A stretch of 64,000 nt of DNA from positions 1 through 64,000 of the forward strand of contig METK01000003.1 of NCBI GenBank assembly GCA_001771315.1, in the 5' to 3' direction. The stretch comes from a candidate division TM6 bacterium RIFCSPHIGHO2_12_FULL_36_22. Lineage in GTDB: Bacteria; Babelota; Babeliae; Babelales; UBA12409. Below the pieces are notes generated by a model. It saw nothing but the letters and a program-made list of their open reading frames with translations, was not told where the DNA came from and ran no database searches. This document shows, one piece after another, positions 27,899 through 37,080 of the stretch. A program made the position numbers and the translations under genes. The first letter of the stretch is position 1. Each line of letters begins with the position of its first letter.

Positions 27899-30144
27899 AT
27901 TATTGTTACAAATGATGATGCAATTTTCTTTATACCAACCTTAAATTTGATTGTTAAGTTATAAACATCTTTTGCCATATCAACTTTCTGAATAATACCA
28001 ACACCAAACTTGTTATGTTGTACAATTTGATTTTTTTTCCATGGAGTTGTATTGAAACTGTCGGATGCCTTTTGAGATGTTTTGATAAAGTTTGATAAGG
28101 TAGTCTGTGAATCAAATGAATTTTTATTTACCGATTGATGAGCTTTAAATACCTGAATTGTAGATTCAGAATTTTTTTTGGTGCCCCAGAGCTTTTCAAA
28201 TAGGTCATAAAATTCCCATTCTTTCCAATAAGCACAATCATGTCGAGTGATTAAAGATGGGGATATGTCTTTAAGAAAGCGTGATGGTTCTTGATAATTG
28301 GTTTGACCATACGTATTTCGGTATCCTGCATATGTGAGAAAGAGATATTCTTCTGCGCGAGTAATACCAACATAACAAAGGCGACGCTCTTCTTCTATAT
28401 CATCCATACTTTCCAAAGAGCGTGTACTAGGTAAAAGGGTTTCTTCAACCCCAGCAATAACAACTGTGTGGAATTCTAAGCCTTTTGCAGCATGAAGCGT
28501 CATAAGTTGTACTTGTGCACTTTTTTCACTATCTTTGGTCATTTTTTCTTGCATGAGTGCAATCTCATTAAGCATTTGAAAGATACTATTGAGACCTTGT
28601 TGTACAAAATGTTCTGCGGCGCGAATAAATTCGTGGGTATTGTCTATTTTTGTTTCGGCTTCCTTGGTGTCATATTCTTCTTTGAGATAAAAATGGTACA
28701 TGCTTCGTTTGATAATTTTATCCAAAGCCTCATCTGGTGCCATATCTGGTGTTAGTCCATGGAAGATACCAAGAAAATTTTTAATTGCTTCTTGTTTACT
28801 AGGGGATTGTTTTTTAGATACTTCATCAAGTATTTGTTTGAAATCTAAGAGTGGTTGGCTATTCCAGAATTCAACTAACTCTTCTTCAAATTTTTGACCG
28901 AGTCCTCGTTTAGGGCAATTGATAATTCGCATAAGTGCAATACGATCAAATGGGTTCACAAGTAAGCGTAAATAAGCAATCAGGTCTTTAATTTCTTTTC
29001 GCTCATAAAATTGAATGCCGCCGATGATAGTATATGGAATTGAGTATTTGATAAGTGCTTCTTCAATGCTTCGTGATTGAAAGTGTGTGCGGTATAAAAT
29101 GGCTACTTTATTGAGAGAAATTTCTTGAGGTAATGATTGCAATAGCCATGCAATAGAATCTGCTTCTTGATAGCCTGATGCACAGCTGAGTTGATGAACA
29201 CGATTAGTTCCCTTTTTTTCAGACCATAATTTTTTTGGATTACGTTTTATGTTTTTTTCAATAACGCTATGTGCGGTATCAAGTATCTGTTGAACAGACC
29301 GATAATTTTGTTCAATTTTGATTGTTTTTGTACTAGGAAAATCTTTTTTAAAATTGATTATATTATCAATTGTTGCACCACGCCAAGAGTAAATAGACTG
29401 GTCCTCATCACCAACAATACAAACCGAGTCGGCTATAACCGTTTTATCATTTTTAGCCATTTGTTTGAGTAATTCATGTTGAACAACACTTGTATCTTGA
29501 TACTCATCAATAAGAATATGACTGATGCGTTCTTGAAATTGTGTTTTAAATGCGGCATTGTTTCGAAATAATCGTAAAACTTCTATCAATAAATCATCAA
29601 AATCCAAACAATTACTGACTGCTTTTTCAGCTTCATATTGTTTATATATTTCAAGTAAAGTTGAATCCATTGTCGATGTATCAATGCCACAAATAATTTG
29701 ATTTTTAAGATTGGATACATGATATGTGGCTTGTCGTGCTGTAATAAATTTTTTCAAGTTATTGCGTGTTATTATTTGTGACAAAATTTTATATTGATCA
29801 TCACTATCCATAATTGAAAATGAGGTAGGATAGACAATCTTGAGCCATTGTAAACAATATGAGTGAAACGTACCAATGAATGGTAACCGCGTATCTGAAC
29901 CTAAAAATTTTTTGATACGTTCTTTCATTTCCTTAGCAGCTTTATTGGTAAATGTGAGAGCTGCGATGCGGCTAGGATCTACATTTTCATTAAGAATGAG
30001 ATTAGTAATACGTGCAGTAATGACCCGTGTTTTACCGGATCCAGCACCGGCAATAACCAGTAAGTTTCCTGTAGTTTGTGTAACAGCTTTTTTTTGTTCA
30101 GCGTTTAATTCTTTGGTAAGAAAAGTATTAAATTGTTCTAACAT
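27895..30144 (-). CDS. UvrD/PcrA-type superfamily 1 DNA helicase
   Basis: ATP-dependent 3'-5' helicase for repair and replication restart. All SF1A motifs are visible in the 749 residues: NAEQKKAV (Q motif), VIAGAGSGKTRVI (Walker A, ~residue 31), FTNKAAKEM (Ia), LIDEYQDTS (II), VGDEDQSIYSWRGA (III), the QNYRS region (IV), MTLHAAKGLEF (V) and YVGITRAEEYL (VI). The C-terminal Tudor-like module (QIVQHNKFGVGIIQKV) is the PcrA/UvrD hallmark that contacts RNA polymerase. I cannot separate pcrA from uvrD by name. Confidence 0.95.
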   Translation of the reverse strand: MLEQFNTFLTKELNAEQKKAVTQTTGNLLVIAGAGSGKTRVITARITNLILNENVDPSRIAALTFTNKAAKEMKERIKKFLGSDTRLPFIGTFHSYCLQWLKIVYPTSFSIMDSDDQYKILSQIITRNNLKKFITARQATYHVSNLKNQIICGIDTSTMDSTLLEIYKQYEAEKAVSNCLDFDDLLIEVLRLFRNNAAFKTQFQERISHILIDEYQDTSVVQHELLKQMAKNDKTVIADSVCIVGDEDQSIYSWRGATIDNIINFKKDFPSTKTIKIEQNYRSVQQILDTAHSVIEKNIKRNPKKLWSEKKGTNRVHQLSCASGYQEADSIAWLLQSLPQEISLNKVAILYRTHFQSRSIEEALIKYSIPYTIIGGIQFYERKEIKDLIAYLRLLVNPFDRIALMRIINCPKRGLGQKFEEELVEFWNSQPLLDFKQILDEVSKKQSPSKQEAIKNFLGIFHGLTPDMAPDEALDKIIKRSMYHFYLKEEYDTKEAETKIDNTHEFIRAAEHFVQQGLNSIFQMLNEIALMQEKMTKDSEKSAQVQLMTLHAAKGLEFHTVVIAGVEETLLPSTRSLESMDDIEEERRLCYVGITRAEEYLFLTYAGYRNTYGQTNYQEPSRFLKDISPSLITRHDCAYWKEWEFYDLFEKLWGTKKNSESTIQVFKAHQSVNKNSFDSQTTLSNFIKTSQKASDSFNTTPWKKNQIVQHNKFGVGIIQKVDMAKDVYNLTIKFKVGIKKIASSFVTII

Positions 30145-30180
30145 GGCATCACTGTGGTTAAAGTTAAGTTAATCTTTGTT

Positions 30181-30255
30181 TCAGTGTAGCATGCTAAGAA
30201 TAAACTGTTTAGTTTCTTTAAATACTGTTTCTTTTGAACTAAAAAGCTCGCGCAT
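30181..30255 (-). CDS. Possible 24-residue micro-ORF ahead of the helicase
   Basis: ATG preceded by a strong AAGGAG at 6-base spacing opens a 24-codon frame (MRELFSSKETVFKETKQFIL, then SMLH) ending 37 bases before the helicase start. The AAGGAG lies within an imperfect hairpin (complement of 30257-30276), which could hide the ribosome site. It may be a leader peptide, a truncated gene start or chance. The 300-base stretch 30145-30453 holds nothing else I can identify. Confidence 0.3.
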   Translation of the reverse strand: MRELFSSKETVFKETKQFILSMLH

Positions 30256-30256
30256 T

Positions 30257-30276
30257 CTCGCTCCTTTAGGGGCGAG
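30257..30276. other. Stem-loop overlapping a strong ribosome site
   Basis: CTCGCTCC-TTTA-GGGGCGAG is an 8-bp stem with a 4-base loop (one G-T wobble in plus-strand RNA, one C-A mismatch in minus-strand RNA). The right arm of the minus-strand form contains the GGAG of the micro-ORF ribosome site. Confidence 0.45.
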
Positions 30277-30453
30277 TAGTTCACCGTACGCTTATGCAGT
30301 TTGCTGTAGTAAGCTCTGTATTCGAAAAATTTGTATATACTATTCTACGCTTGTTGTTTGATGGTAGTATCTTTATGTCGCTTGAGGCTATCAGCGTCTT
30401 GAGAGTTTTTTTGTGTTTAGGTAGATTTTTGTATGTATTGGAAAATAGCAAAG

Positions 30454-30780
30454 TTATTTGTTTTCTTGCTCGAGCTCTTGTTGGATACGTTTAATGGCTC
30501 TTTTAGCGGAATAAAAAGTTTCAACACTACGTGAAGACAGCATGCCTCTAGATTAGCACCAGCCTTGATAAGAGTTCGGAGGAGAGTCTTATCGCCGTTA
30601 TAATTTTTAGCACTCAGAAGTGCAGTGAAATCAAAGATATCTTTAGCTTCAATGTTTACCTTGTGACATCGCCTATAGCTTGGATGGTTGTCCACCTGTA
30701 TAGATAGAAGTAGCGAAACTAGCAGCTCCTAAGAGTATAGATAAACATTTTTTAATTTTTAAATCCTCCAGATTTTTCAT
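30454..30780 (-). pseudogene. Decayed secreted ankyrin-repeat protein
   Basis: Pieces of one gene lie in alternating frames. From the ATG at 30780: a signal peptide-like start (KKCLSILLGAASFATSIYTG) stopped by TAG at 30673-30675. In a second frame: an ankyrin unit (DFTALLSAKNYNGDKTLLRT, then LIKAGANLEA). Back in the first frame: a coherent C-terminus (SSRSVETFYSAKRAIKRIQQ, then ELEQENK) ending in TAA at 30454-30456. At least two indels, and probably an internal deletion, are needed. It lies just downstream of an intact secreted ankyrin gene on the same strand, so it may be a degenerate paralogue. Confidence 0.7.
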
Positions 30781-30917
30781 ATTAATAATTAAATAGCAGC
30801 ATGGGATAGTATAAAAAGCAAATGCTTTGGGCTATGTTTTGTTTGCCACGGAGCCGATTTTTGAGTTGGAATATGTTTAAGTTAAATATATCTTAAGGCC
30901 TTTCAATTGCCTTATAA

Positions 30918-31487
30918 TTAGTTATAAGGGTACGCCAAGTCATGTGACATGTAGCCCATTTCTGTTAAAGCTTTTACATGTTGTTTAAGAAGTTGAAGCC
31001 TAGAAGAATCGGGAGTAAAGCCTAACAAAGGTTCAAGGTATTCTTTAATCTCAGAATGCCCATACTGATCGGCAAGACTGAAAGCACTATGAGAGTTAGG
31101 GGGCTGAATCCAGTCTCCTAACTTAAACGTATCTAAGACGATATGGATGTTTGCCTTGGCCTTAACAAGAAGTTTGACGGTCTCAATTTGGTTTTCTTTT
31201 GCAGCTAGCATGAGTGGTGTAAGGTGCCAGCTGCTAGCCTTATTAAGGTCAACTTGTTCACTTTCAATGATGTACTTGATGATTTCTTGATTGCCCTCTT
31301 TAATAGCATGCAAAAGCGTTGTCTCGTGGCTCTGATTAGTTGACTTCAAAACCTTTGGGCCGTCTATGAGAACCATGCGTTTCACTTTTTCCAACTTGCC
31401 TTGGCTGATTACCTCAAATATGTCTACTTTTGTATATGTGAATGTAACGAGACTTAAAGTGCCAAGTAGTATAAATAGTTTTTTCAT
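30918..31487 (-). CDS. Secreted ankyrin-repeat protein
   Basis: A 189-residue protein with a Sec signal peptide (MKKLFILLGTLSLVTFTYT) and about three to four ankyrin repeats. The clear units are TTLLHAIKEGNQEIIKYIIE and TPLMLAAKENQIETVKLLVK, then AKANIHI; a weaker unit is SAFSLADQYGHSEIKEYLEP. A helical cap follows (LQLLKQHVKALTEMGYM). Ankyrin proteins mediate protein-protein binding, and secreted ones are typical of host-associated bacteria, so a host-directed role is plausible but unproven. AAGGATCT precedes the ATG. Confidence 0.88.
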   Translation of the reverse strand: MKKLFILLGTLSLVTFTYTKVDIFEVISQGKLEKVKRMVLIDGPKVLKSTNQSHETTLLHAIKEGNQEIIKYIIESEQVDLNKASSWHLTPLMLAAKENQIETVKLLVKAKANIHIVLDTFKLGDWIQPPNSHSAFSLADQYGHSEIKEYLEPLLGFTPDSSRLQLLKQHVKALTEMGYMSHDLAYPYN

Positions 31488-31705
31488 AGAAGATCCTTAT
31501 GTTTTGTATTAGAAATTAAATAATAACATATATAGGATAATATATAAAATATAGGCTTATAATCGGCAAAATTAGTAGTTATTTGTCTTTTTTGTTTTGA
31601 AAAGATCACGATAGGGACGGCTGCCAAGGTGCATATGGAGAGCGAGAAGGAGCCGGTATATTAGATTTTTTCACGATAGTTTTTTCTTTAAGAACATTAT
31701 TTTTT

Positions 31706-32830
31706 CTAACTAGCTTTTTTACGCCATTTGGTCAAATAATTAGTTAATGGCTTAAGAGTTTCTTTCGATTTTGCAGATATAACAACATGAGGTTTGTACT
31801 TATCTACTTTGAAATCTATATCATCAAGCACAATAGGATCTGTCACCTTGTCTATTTTATTAAAAACATACAAAATTGGCTTATCAACTTCAATGTCTGC
31901 AAGAATTTCTTGTACAACTTTGATGTGATTTTCCCACTCAGAGTCCGAAACGTCAATTATCAATAATAATAGATCTGCAAATTCAAGTTCTGATAATGTA
32001 GATTTAAATGCTTCAATAAGTTGAGGTGGTAACTGTTGAATAAATCCAACCGTATCAGATATTAATGCTCGCTTAGTATTTCCAAGATAAAGCTCGCGAG
32101 TTGTTGTATCCAATGTTGCAAAGAGTTTATCTTCTGCAAGCACATCACTTTTTGTTAAAGCATTTAAGATGGTTGATTTGCCTGCATTGGTATATCCAAT
32201 GAGACAGATGTACGGTAAATTACTGGAAAGGCGTTGTTTGCGTTGTGTTGTCCGTACTTTTTGTAAAGATTTTAATTTTTGTTCAGCTTTGCGAATTTGA
32301 TCTTCGATGTGTCTACGTTCACGTTCTTTCAGTGTTTCACCAGGCCCACCGCGTAGACCAAATACACCAGACTGCTGTGCAAGATGAATTCCTTTGCCAG
32401 CGAGTCGTGTTTTGGCATATTTAAGCATAGCAATTTCAACTTGGGTTTTACCTTCACCAGAATGAGCCGCTTTTTCAAATATTTCTAAAATAAGATGTGT
32501 TCGATCAAAAATTTCGATGTGAATATAGTCACTAATATTTTTTTCTTGTTGGGCAGAAAGTGCTTCAGATACAATAACTTCTTCAATTTCATGGTCTTCA
32601 CAAAATTTGCGAAGTTCTTCTAATTTTCCTGCTGTTAAAAATGAAACAGGATGAATTTCCCGTAATTTCATTTTTTCTACAAAATCAGGTTCAATACCAT
32701 TAGATTTAATAAGGTTGAGAAATTCTTCATAATAGGCCTCTATATTCTTGGTTCGGTTATAGGGTGCCCAAATACAAAGCGCAAGTGTTTTTGGATGAAG
32801 AGAGGTTTCAATATTTTGTGTTTTTGCCAT
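31706..32830 (-). CDS. hflX: Ribosome-associated GTPase HflX
   Basis: HflX splits stalled 70S ribosomes under stress. The 374-residue protein has the N-terminal HflX domain, a helical linker with GVFGLRGGPGETLKERERRH, and a G domain with Walker A IGYTNAGKSTILNALT near residue 210, FATLDTTTRELYL (switch I), ISDTVGFIQQLPPQLIEAFK (G3), NKID (G4) and a shortened C-terminus. The upstream region carries TATAGT in the right orientation. It is a lone gene between an ankyrin gene and divergent ffh. Confidence 0.95.
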   Translation of the reverse strand: MAKTQNIETSLHPKTLALCIWAPYNRTKNIEAYYEEFLNLIKSNGIEPDFVEKMKLREIHPVSFLTAGKLEELRKFCEDHEIEEVIVSEALSAQQEKNISDYIHIEIFDRTHLILEIFEKAAHSGEGKTQVEIAMLKYAKTRLAGKGIHLAQQSGVFGLRGGPGETLKERERRHIEDQIRKAEQKLKSLQKVRTTQRKQRLSSNLPYICLIGYTNAGKSTILNALTKSDVLAEDKLFATLDTTTRELYLGNTKRALISDTVGFIQQLPPQLIEAFKSTLSELEFADLLLLIIDVSDSEWENHIKVVQEILADIEVDKPILYVFNKIDKVTDPIVLDDIDFKVDKYKPHVVISAKSKETLKPLTNYLTKWRKKAS

Positions 32831-32967
32831 AATTTCAGGATAATTGGTTATAGGGCTATATTCTTATTACTACTATACAGCTTTTTTGTATAAACAGAAA
32901 GACTTTACCAAATAGGTTGTTTTAGCCTACTCACTGGGTTTTTTGGTCTAGGCGAAAGAGAGATTTT

Positions 32968-32995
32968 TTGATATGCTTATGTTGAATTGTAACAA
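32968..32995 (+). promoter_or_regulatory. Candidate ffh operon promoter
   Basis: TTGATA, a 16-base spacer and TAACAA lie about 30 bases before the ffh start, at the only clear gap upstream of the ffh-rpsP-trmD-rplS unit. Confidence 0.4.
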
Positions 32996-33026
32996 TTATA
33001 TTAATTATTGAGAAAACTTATCCATT

Positions 33027-34355
33027 ATGTTTGATTTTTTAACCGATAGATTTTCTTCACTTTTTTCTAAGTTGACAGGCACAGGTAAGCTTACAGAAAG
33101 CAATCTTGCAGAAACTATAGACAAGATTAAAGATTCGCTTATTGAGGCTGATGTACCATTTTCAGTTGTCAATACGTTTATTGATGAAATTAAACAAGAG
33201 GTTATGGGGCAAAAGGTGCTTGCATCTCTTAAACCTAGTGAGCTCTTTATCAAGATTGTTTATGATAAACTTAAAGAATTTTTGAGTATTGGCAACAGTG
33301 CGATAGAGTATCGTTTTCCTATACCATCGATTGTGATGGTTATGGGGCTTCAAGGATCGGGTAAGACTACAACTCTAGGGAAAATAGCTCATCGCCTTAT
33401 TGAACAAGCAAAACACAAGAGAAAAACTCGCAAAATCCTCTTAGCTTCTGTGGATTTTTATCGTCCAGCAGCCGTTGATCAGCTTGAGATATTGGCAAAA
33501 CAGGTTTCAGCAGACTTTTACAGAGCACCATCAACTAGTCCTGTTCAGGCAGCGCAAGAAATTCTTCAATATTATAAAATAAATCAGTATGAGTTATTAT
33601 TGCTTGATACAGCAGGGCGATTGCATATTGATAATACAATGCTTGAAGAACTGCGGCAACTTGAAGCATTAGTGCAACCAAAGACAAAAATTCTCGTTCT
33701 TGATGCGATGACCGGACAAGAGTCTTTAACTGTTGCTCGAGCGTTTGAACAAGGGGTTGGCTATCAAGGTGCACTTTTGACTAAGATGGATAGTGATACA
33801 CGTGGTGGGGCAGCATTTACATTTGGTTACACGCAAAAAAAACCAATTTTTTTCATGGGAACCGGTGAAAAGTTAGAGGATTTGGATCTATTCAAACCCG
33901 ATCGTATGGCATCTCGTATTCTTGGTATGGGAGACCTTGAGTCTTTGATTGAAAAGGCGCAAACAAAAATAAAAGAATCCGAACAACAGGCAGCTGAAAA
34001 AGCAATCAAAAGTGGAAAATTCACTCTTGAGGATTTTGCTCGTCAAATATCTATGGTTGATAAGATGGGTTCATTATCATCTATCGCTAAATATATGCCT
34101 GGTATGGGTTCACTGAGTCCGGAGATGGTTCAGCAGGGGCAAGTTGAGATTGGCAAATTTAAAGCTATTATTAATTCAATGACCCCTAAAGAACGAAGAA
34201 ATCACGTCCTACTCGATGGATCGAGACGAAAACGTATTGCTGTAGGAGCCGGTGTATCAGTTTCAGATATTAACGCGTTGATTACTCGGTTTGAACAAAG
34301 TCAGCAATTTGTTAAACTTTTTAATAATGGTAAATTTAAACAATTTTTCAAGTAA
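33027..34355 (+). CDS. ffh: Signal recognition particle protein Ffh (SRP54)
   Basis: GTPase that delivers nascent membrane proteins to the Sec translocon with 4.5S RNA. The 442-residue protein has the N domain (FSSLFSKLTGTGKLTESNL), G domain (MGLQGSGKTTTLGKIAHRL, LLLDTAGRLHID, TKMDSDTRGGAAF) and a methionine-bearing M domain (MVDKMGSLSSIAKYMPGMGS, and SRRKRIAVGAGVSVSDINAL for RNA binding). Length is normal. First gene of an ffh-rpsP-trmD-rplS operon; I did not find the 4.5S RNA gene here. Confidence 0.97.
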   Translation: MFDFLTDRFSSLFSKLTGTGKLTESNLAETIDKIKDSLIEADVPFSVVNTFIDEIKQEVMGQKVLASLKPSELFIKIVYDKLKEFLSIGNSAIEYRFPIPSIVMVMGLQGSGKTTTLGKIAHRLIEQAKHKRKTRKILLASVDFYRPAAVDQLEILAKQVSADFYRAPSTSPVQAAQEILQYYKINQYELLLLDTAGRLHIDNTMLEELRQLEALVQPKTKILVLDAMTGQESLTVARAFEQGVGYQGALLTKMDSDTRGGAAFTFGYTQKKPIFFMGTGEKLEDLDLFKPDRMASRILGMGDLESLIEKAQTKIKESEQQAAEKAIKSGKFTLEDFARQISMVDKMGSLSSIAKYMPGMGSLSPEMVQQGQVEIGKFKAIINSMTPKERRNHVLLDGSRRKRIAVGAGVSVSDINALITRFEQSQQFVKLFNNGKFKQFFK

Positions 34356-34382
34356 CACTTATTTCATAAGGATTTTAAATAT

Positions 34383-34775
34383 ATGTCAGTAAAAATTAGA
34401 CTTGCTCGTATTGGTAAAAAGCACGTTCCTTTTTTCAGAATAGTTGCTATTGATACTCGTAAAAAACGTGATGGTCAAAACTTGGCTAATCTTGGTACAT
34501 ACGATCCAATCGGCAATAAGCTTGTTCAGTTCAATCAAGAAGGTATCAATGAGTGGGTTTCTAAAGGTGCTCAACTAACTGATACTGTAGAAAAGCTACA
34601 AAAAATGTTCAAACTGCATGGTCTTAATAAGGCATTTGAAGCTCCAAAAGTTGCTCCAAAGAAGGAAGCTGCAGCTTCAACTCCAGAAATGAAAGCTGAA
34701 AAAGCTTCAAAAGTAGAAGCTCCAGCAGAAAAGAAGCCAAAAAAAATGGCTGAAGAAGCTTCTTCAGAAGAGTAA
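34383..34775 (+). CDS. rpsP: Ribosomal protein S16 with low-complexity tail
   Basis: Small-subunit assembly protein. Residues 1-85 are a normal S16 (VKIRLARIGKKHVPFFRIVA, LGTYDPIGNK, GAQLTDTVEKL). The remaining ~45 residues are an Ala/Lys/Glu-rich tail, making 130 residues against the usual 80-90. It is followed 11 bases later by trmD; rimM, which commonly lies between them, is absent. Confidence 0.95.
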   Translation: MSVKIRLARIGKKHVPFFRIVAIDTRKKRDGQNLANLGTYDPIGNKLVQFNQEGINEWVSKGAQLTDTVEKLQKMFKLHGLNKAFEAPKVAPKKEAAASTPEMKAEKASKVEAPAEKKPKKMAEEASSEE

Positions 34776-34786
34776 TTATATCTTTC

Positions 34787-36100
34787 ATGAACATTTCTTT
34801 GGTTACTTTGTTTCCACAACTTTATAAGCCATTTTTGGACGCAAGTCTTATAGGGCGAGCACGTCAATCTGGTTCGATCACAACGGATCTTATTAATCTA
34901 TTGGATCTTACTGAGCCAAAAAAGCGTATTGATAGCCCAACTGTAGGACCGGGTACTGGTATGCTTATTAAGCCTGAAATAATGCAAAAGGCTATAGACA
35001 TTCAGCAAGAAAAGTATGGTAGGGCATTTAGAATATTTTTTTCACCGCAAGGCAAAAAAATAGACCAGCAACTATTGAAAGAATTAGCTCCAATTATTCA
35101 ACAACAGGAGCATCTTATGCTTATAGCGAGTCGCTATGAGGGCATTGATGCGCGAATTGAAGAAGAATATGCCGATATAGTTCTTTCTCTTGGAGATTTT
35201 GTGCTTATGGGTGGAGATATTCCAGCGATGGCATTTCTCGAGGGAATCCTTCGATTGATACCAGGTATTGTTGGAAAGTTAGAGTCCGTGGAAAAAGATT
35301 CATTTACTGGGCCATGGGTAGATTATCCAGAATATACATTGCCTGTTGAGTGGCATGGGCATAAAATACCTGAAATTGTCCAATCAGGTAATCATGCAGC
35401 TATTGAGCAGTGGCGATTAGATCAAGCAGCCCAAAAGACTGTTATAGGGCATTTTCAGTGGTTACGATCTTGGGCATTAAAAGATAAGCAAAAAGAGCTT
35501 GCTGCTCGGTATATACCATCTCATTATATGGTTCTTATGCATGATCAAATGCGGCTCAAAGATGGACGTATTGGTACCACTTCGGTTACTACAATGGATA
35601 TTCATGATATTGCTAGATCTTGTAGAACCTATGGTATTAAAAATTTCTTTATATCAACGCCTTTGATTGATCAGCGAACTATTGTTCAGACTTTGCTTGA
35701 TTTTTGGCAAAGTGATGAAGGAATTCGTTACAATAGTCATAGACACCAAGCAATTAGAAATGTTTGTTTGACTGAGTCTTTTGAAGAAACGGTTAAATAT
35801 ATTGAGGAAAAAGAGGGAAAAAAGCCTATTGTTATTGCTACCTCGGCACAGTACCATGAGTTACCTGTACTTAGTTATAGCGATCAGCAGAAGGTATGGG
35901 AGCAATCACGGCCAGTACTGATACTTTTGGGCACTGCCCATGGTATTTCAAATACAGTTTTGGAGCAGTGTAATTATATGTTGGCCCCGATTGAAGGGTT
36001 TACAGATTTTAACCATTTGGCTGTTCGTTCTGCAGCGGGGATTATATTAGATCGCTGGTTGGGTATAAATCCTCGATTTTTCCAGTTGGCAAAAGAGTAA
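34787..36100 (+). CDS. trmD: TrmD fused to a second SPOUT methyltransferase domain
   Basis: TrmD makes m1G37 in tRNAs, preventing frameshifts. Residues 1-235 are TrmD: MNISLVTLFPQLYKPFL, VGPGTGMLIKPEI, the knot segment SRYEGIDARIEEEYAD-LGDFVLMGGD, DSFTGPWVDYPEYTLP and SGNHAAIEQWR. Residues ~245-437 form another domain (HYMVLMHDQMRLKDGRIGTT, DIHDIARSCRTYGIKNFFIS) ending in a second SPOUT-like knot (PVLILLGTAHGIS...MLAPIEGFTDFNHLAVRSA). The latter resembles the Thermotoga TM1570-type RNA methyltransferase family, which in some genomes lies next to trmD. The target of the second domain is unknown. Confidence 0.93.
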   Translation: MNISLVTLFPQLYKPFLDASLIGRARQSGSITTDLINLLDLTEPKKRIDSPTVGPGTGMLIKPEIMQKAIDIQQEKYGRAFRIFFSPQGKKIDQQLLKELAPIIQQQEHLMLIASRYEGIDARIEEEYADIVLSLGDFVLMGGDIPAMAFLEGILRLIPGIVGKLESVEKDSFTGPWVDYPEYTLPVEWHGHKIPEIVQSGNHAAIEQWRLDQAAQKTVIGHFQWLRSWALKDKQKELAARYIPSHYMVLMHDQMRLKDGRIGTTSVTTMDIHDIARSCRTYGIKNFFISTPLIDQRTIVQTLLDFWQSDEGIRYNSHRHQAIRNVCLTESFEETVKYIEEKEGKKPIVIATSAQYHELPVLSYSDQQKVWEQSRPVLILLGTAHGISNTVLEQCNYMLAPIEGFTDFNHLAVRSAAGIILDRWLGINPRFFQLAKE

Positions 36101-36166
36101 ATATAGCGTATATTATAGATAAAATATCTCACAAGTTTATTGATTTTCGATAGTAAGGAATGCTTT

Positions 36167-36610
36167 ATGAAAGCTAAAAATTATACAAAAGAAACAATTT
36201 TAGGCATAGGTATGTCTGAGAGACCTTTTTCGCGCTTTTGTATTGGTGATACTGTTGCAGTATCTCAAAAAGTAACAGAAGGAAACAAGGAACGTATTCA
36301 AGTTTTCCAAGGTGATGTTATTGGTTTCCACAAAAAGGGTGTAAGTTCTACATTTACAGTTAGAAAAATTGGAGCAAATTCTATTGCGGTTGAAAGAATT
36401 TTTCCATTCTATGCACCTGTTATTACAGACATTAAAGTAGTGCGTCACGGTTCTGTTCGTCGAGCAAAACTATACTATGTACGTGATAAAGTTGGTAAGG
36501 CTGGTCGTGTTAAAGAAAAGGTTATGACACGAGATCAAAAAGAAACACGTAAGGCTCAAAGTATGTTTGAAACGTCTTCTATTGTAAAGACAGTTGAAAA
36601 ATCTGAGTAA
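36167..36610 (+). CDS. rplS: Ribosomal protein L19
   Basis: Large-subunit protein at the subunit interface. The ATG behind AAGGA gives a 147-residue protein with the family core (FCIGDTVAVSQKVTEGNKER, IQVFQGDVIG, the STFTVRKIGANSIAVERIFP strand, and GSVRRAKLYYVRDKVGKAGR). A longer in-frame TTG start 27 bases upstream is less likely. The ~30-residue C-terminal tail is charged. Last ribosomal gene of the ffh-rpsP-trmD-rplS unit. Confidence 0.95.
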   Translation: MKAKNYTKETILGIGMSERPFSRFCIGDTVAVSQKVTEGNKERIQVFQGDVIGFHKKGVSSTFTVRKIGANSIAVERIFPFYAPVITDIKVVRHGSVRRAKLYYVRDKVGKAGRVKEKVMTRDQKETRKAQSMFETSSIVKTVEKSE

Positions 36611-36625
36611 GAGTTTGGAGGGTAG

Positions 36626-37015
36626 GTGAATAAACTACTACTCTATAGTCTTTATGCAATTATAGTTTGCAGCATTGTTGGTTGTGGAAAGAAAAGAATA
36701 GATATTGATTTTCAACAGCATGAAGCAAGATTTGCAGATATTCCTATTCCATTTCAGATAACGCCACTAAGAGGTTCTACTTCTCCACAGTCCTGTGCAT
36801 TTATCCTTACTGAAAATCAATCAGACTGTGTGCATTTTTATAAATTAGAAATGGAACGCATGGGTTGGAAATTAATAAGTGAGTTTCAGGGTTTTGAAGC
36901 GGTGCTTATATTTGAGAAGTTGCAAAGAATTTGCAACATTTCTATACGACCTACTCGACAAGATAAAGATGAATCTGTACAGGTTGTTATCATTCAAATG
37001 AATAAATTGAATTAA
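36626..37015 (+). CDS. Small predicted lipoprotein
   Basis: GTG start behind GGAGGG. The N-terminus is a lipoprotein signal (LLLYSLYAIIVCSIVGCGKK) with lipobox IVGC, so the mature ~110-residue protein should be lipid-anchored. The mature region has a short alpha/beta style domain (VHFYKLEMERMGWKLISEFQ, then GFEAVLIFEK). Family not recognised. It starts 16 bases after rplS and is probably transcribed with it. Confidence 0.7.
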   Translation: MNKLLLYSLYAIIVCSIVGCGKKRIDIDFQQHEARFADIPIPFQITPLRGSTSPQSCAFILTENQSDCVHFYKLEMERMGWKLISEFQGFEAVLIFEKLQRICNISIRPTRQDKDESVQVVIIQMNKLN

Positions 37016-37055
37016 AAAAGCGGGAAGCTTTTTCCATAAAGGAAAAGGACTTCCC
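37014..37055 (-). terminator. Terminator for the small secreted gene cluster
   Basis: Imperfect hairpin: GGGAAGTCCTTTTCC and GGAAAAAGCTTCCC around TTTAT on the minus strand, followed by GCTTTTTT. It lies just past the last minus-strand gene and may also slow transcription from the lipoprotein side. Confidence 0.7.
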
Positions 37056-37080
37056 AGCTCTTTGTTAAGGGGTAGATTAT

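Noticed and set aside
30176-30494. Plus-strand frames of about 60 codons
   Set aside because: No start signals or family features. They overlap the minus-strand micro-ORF and the ankyrin pseudogene end.
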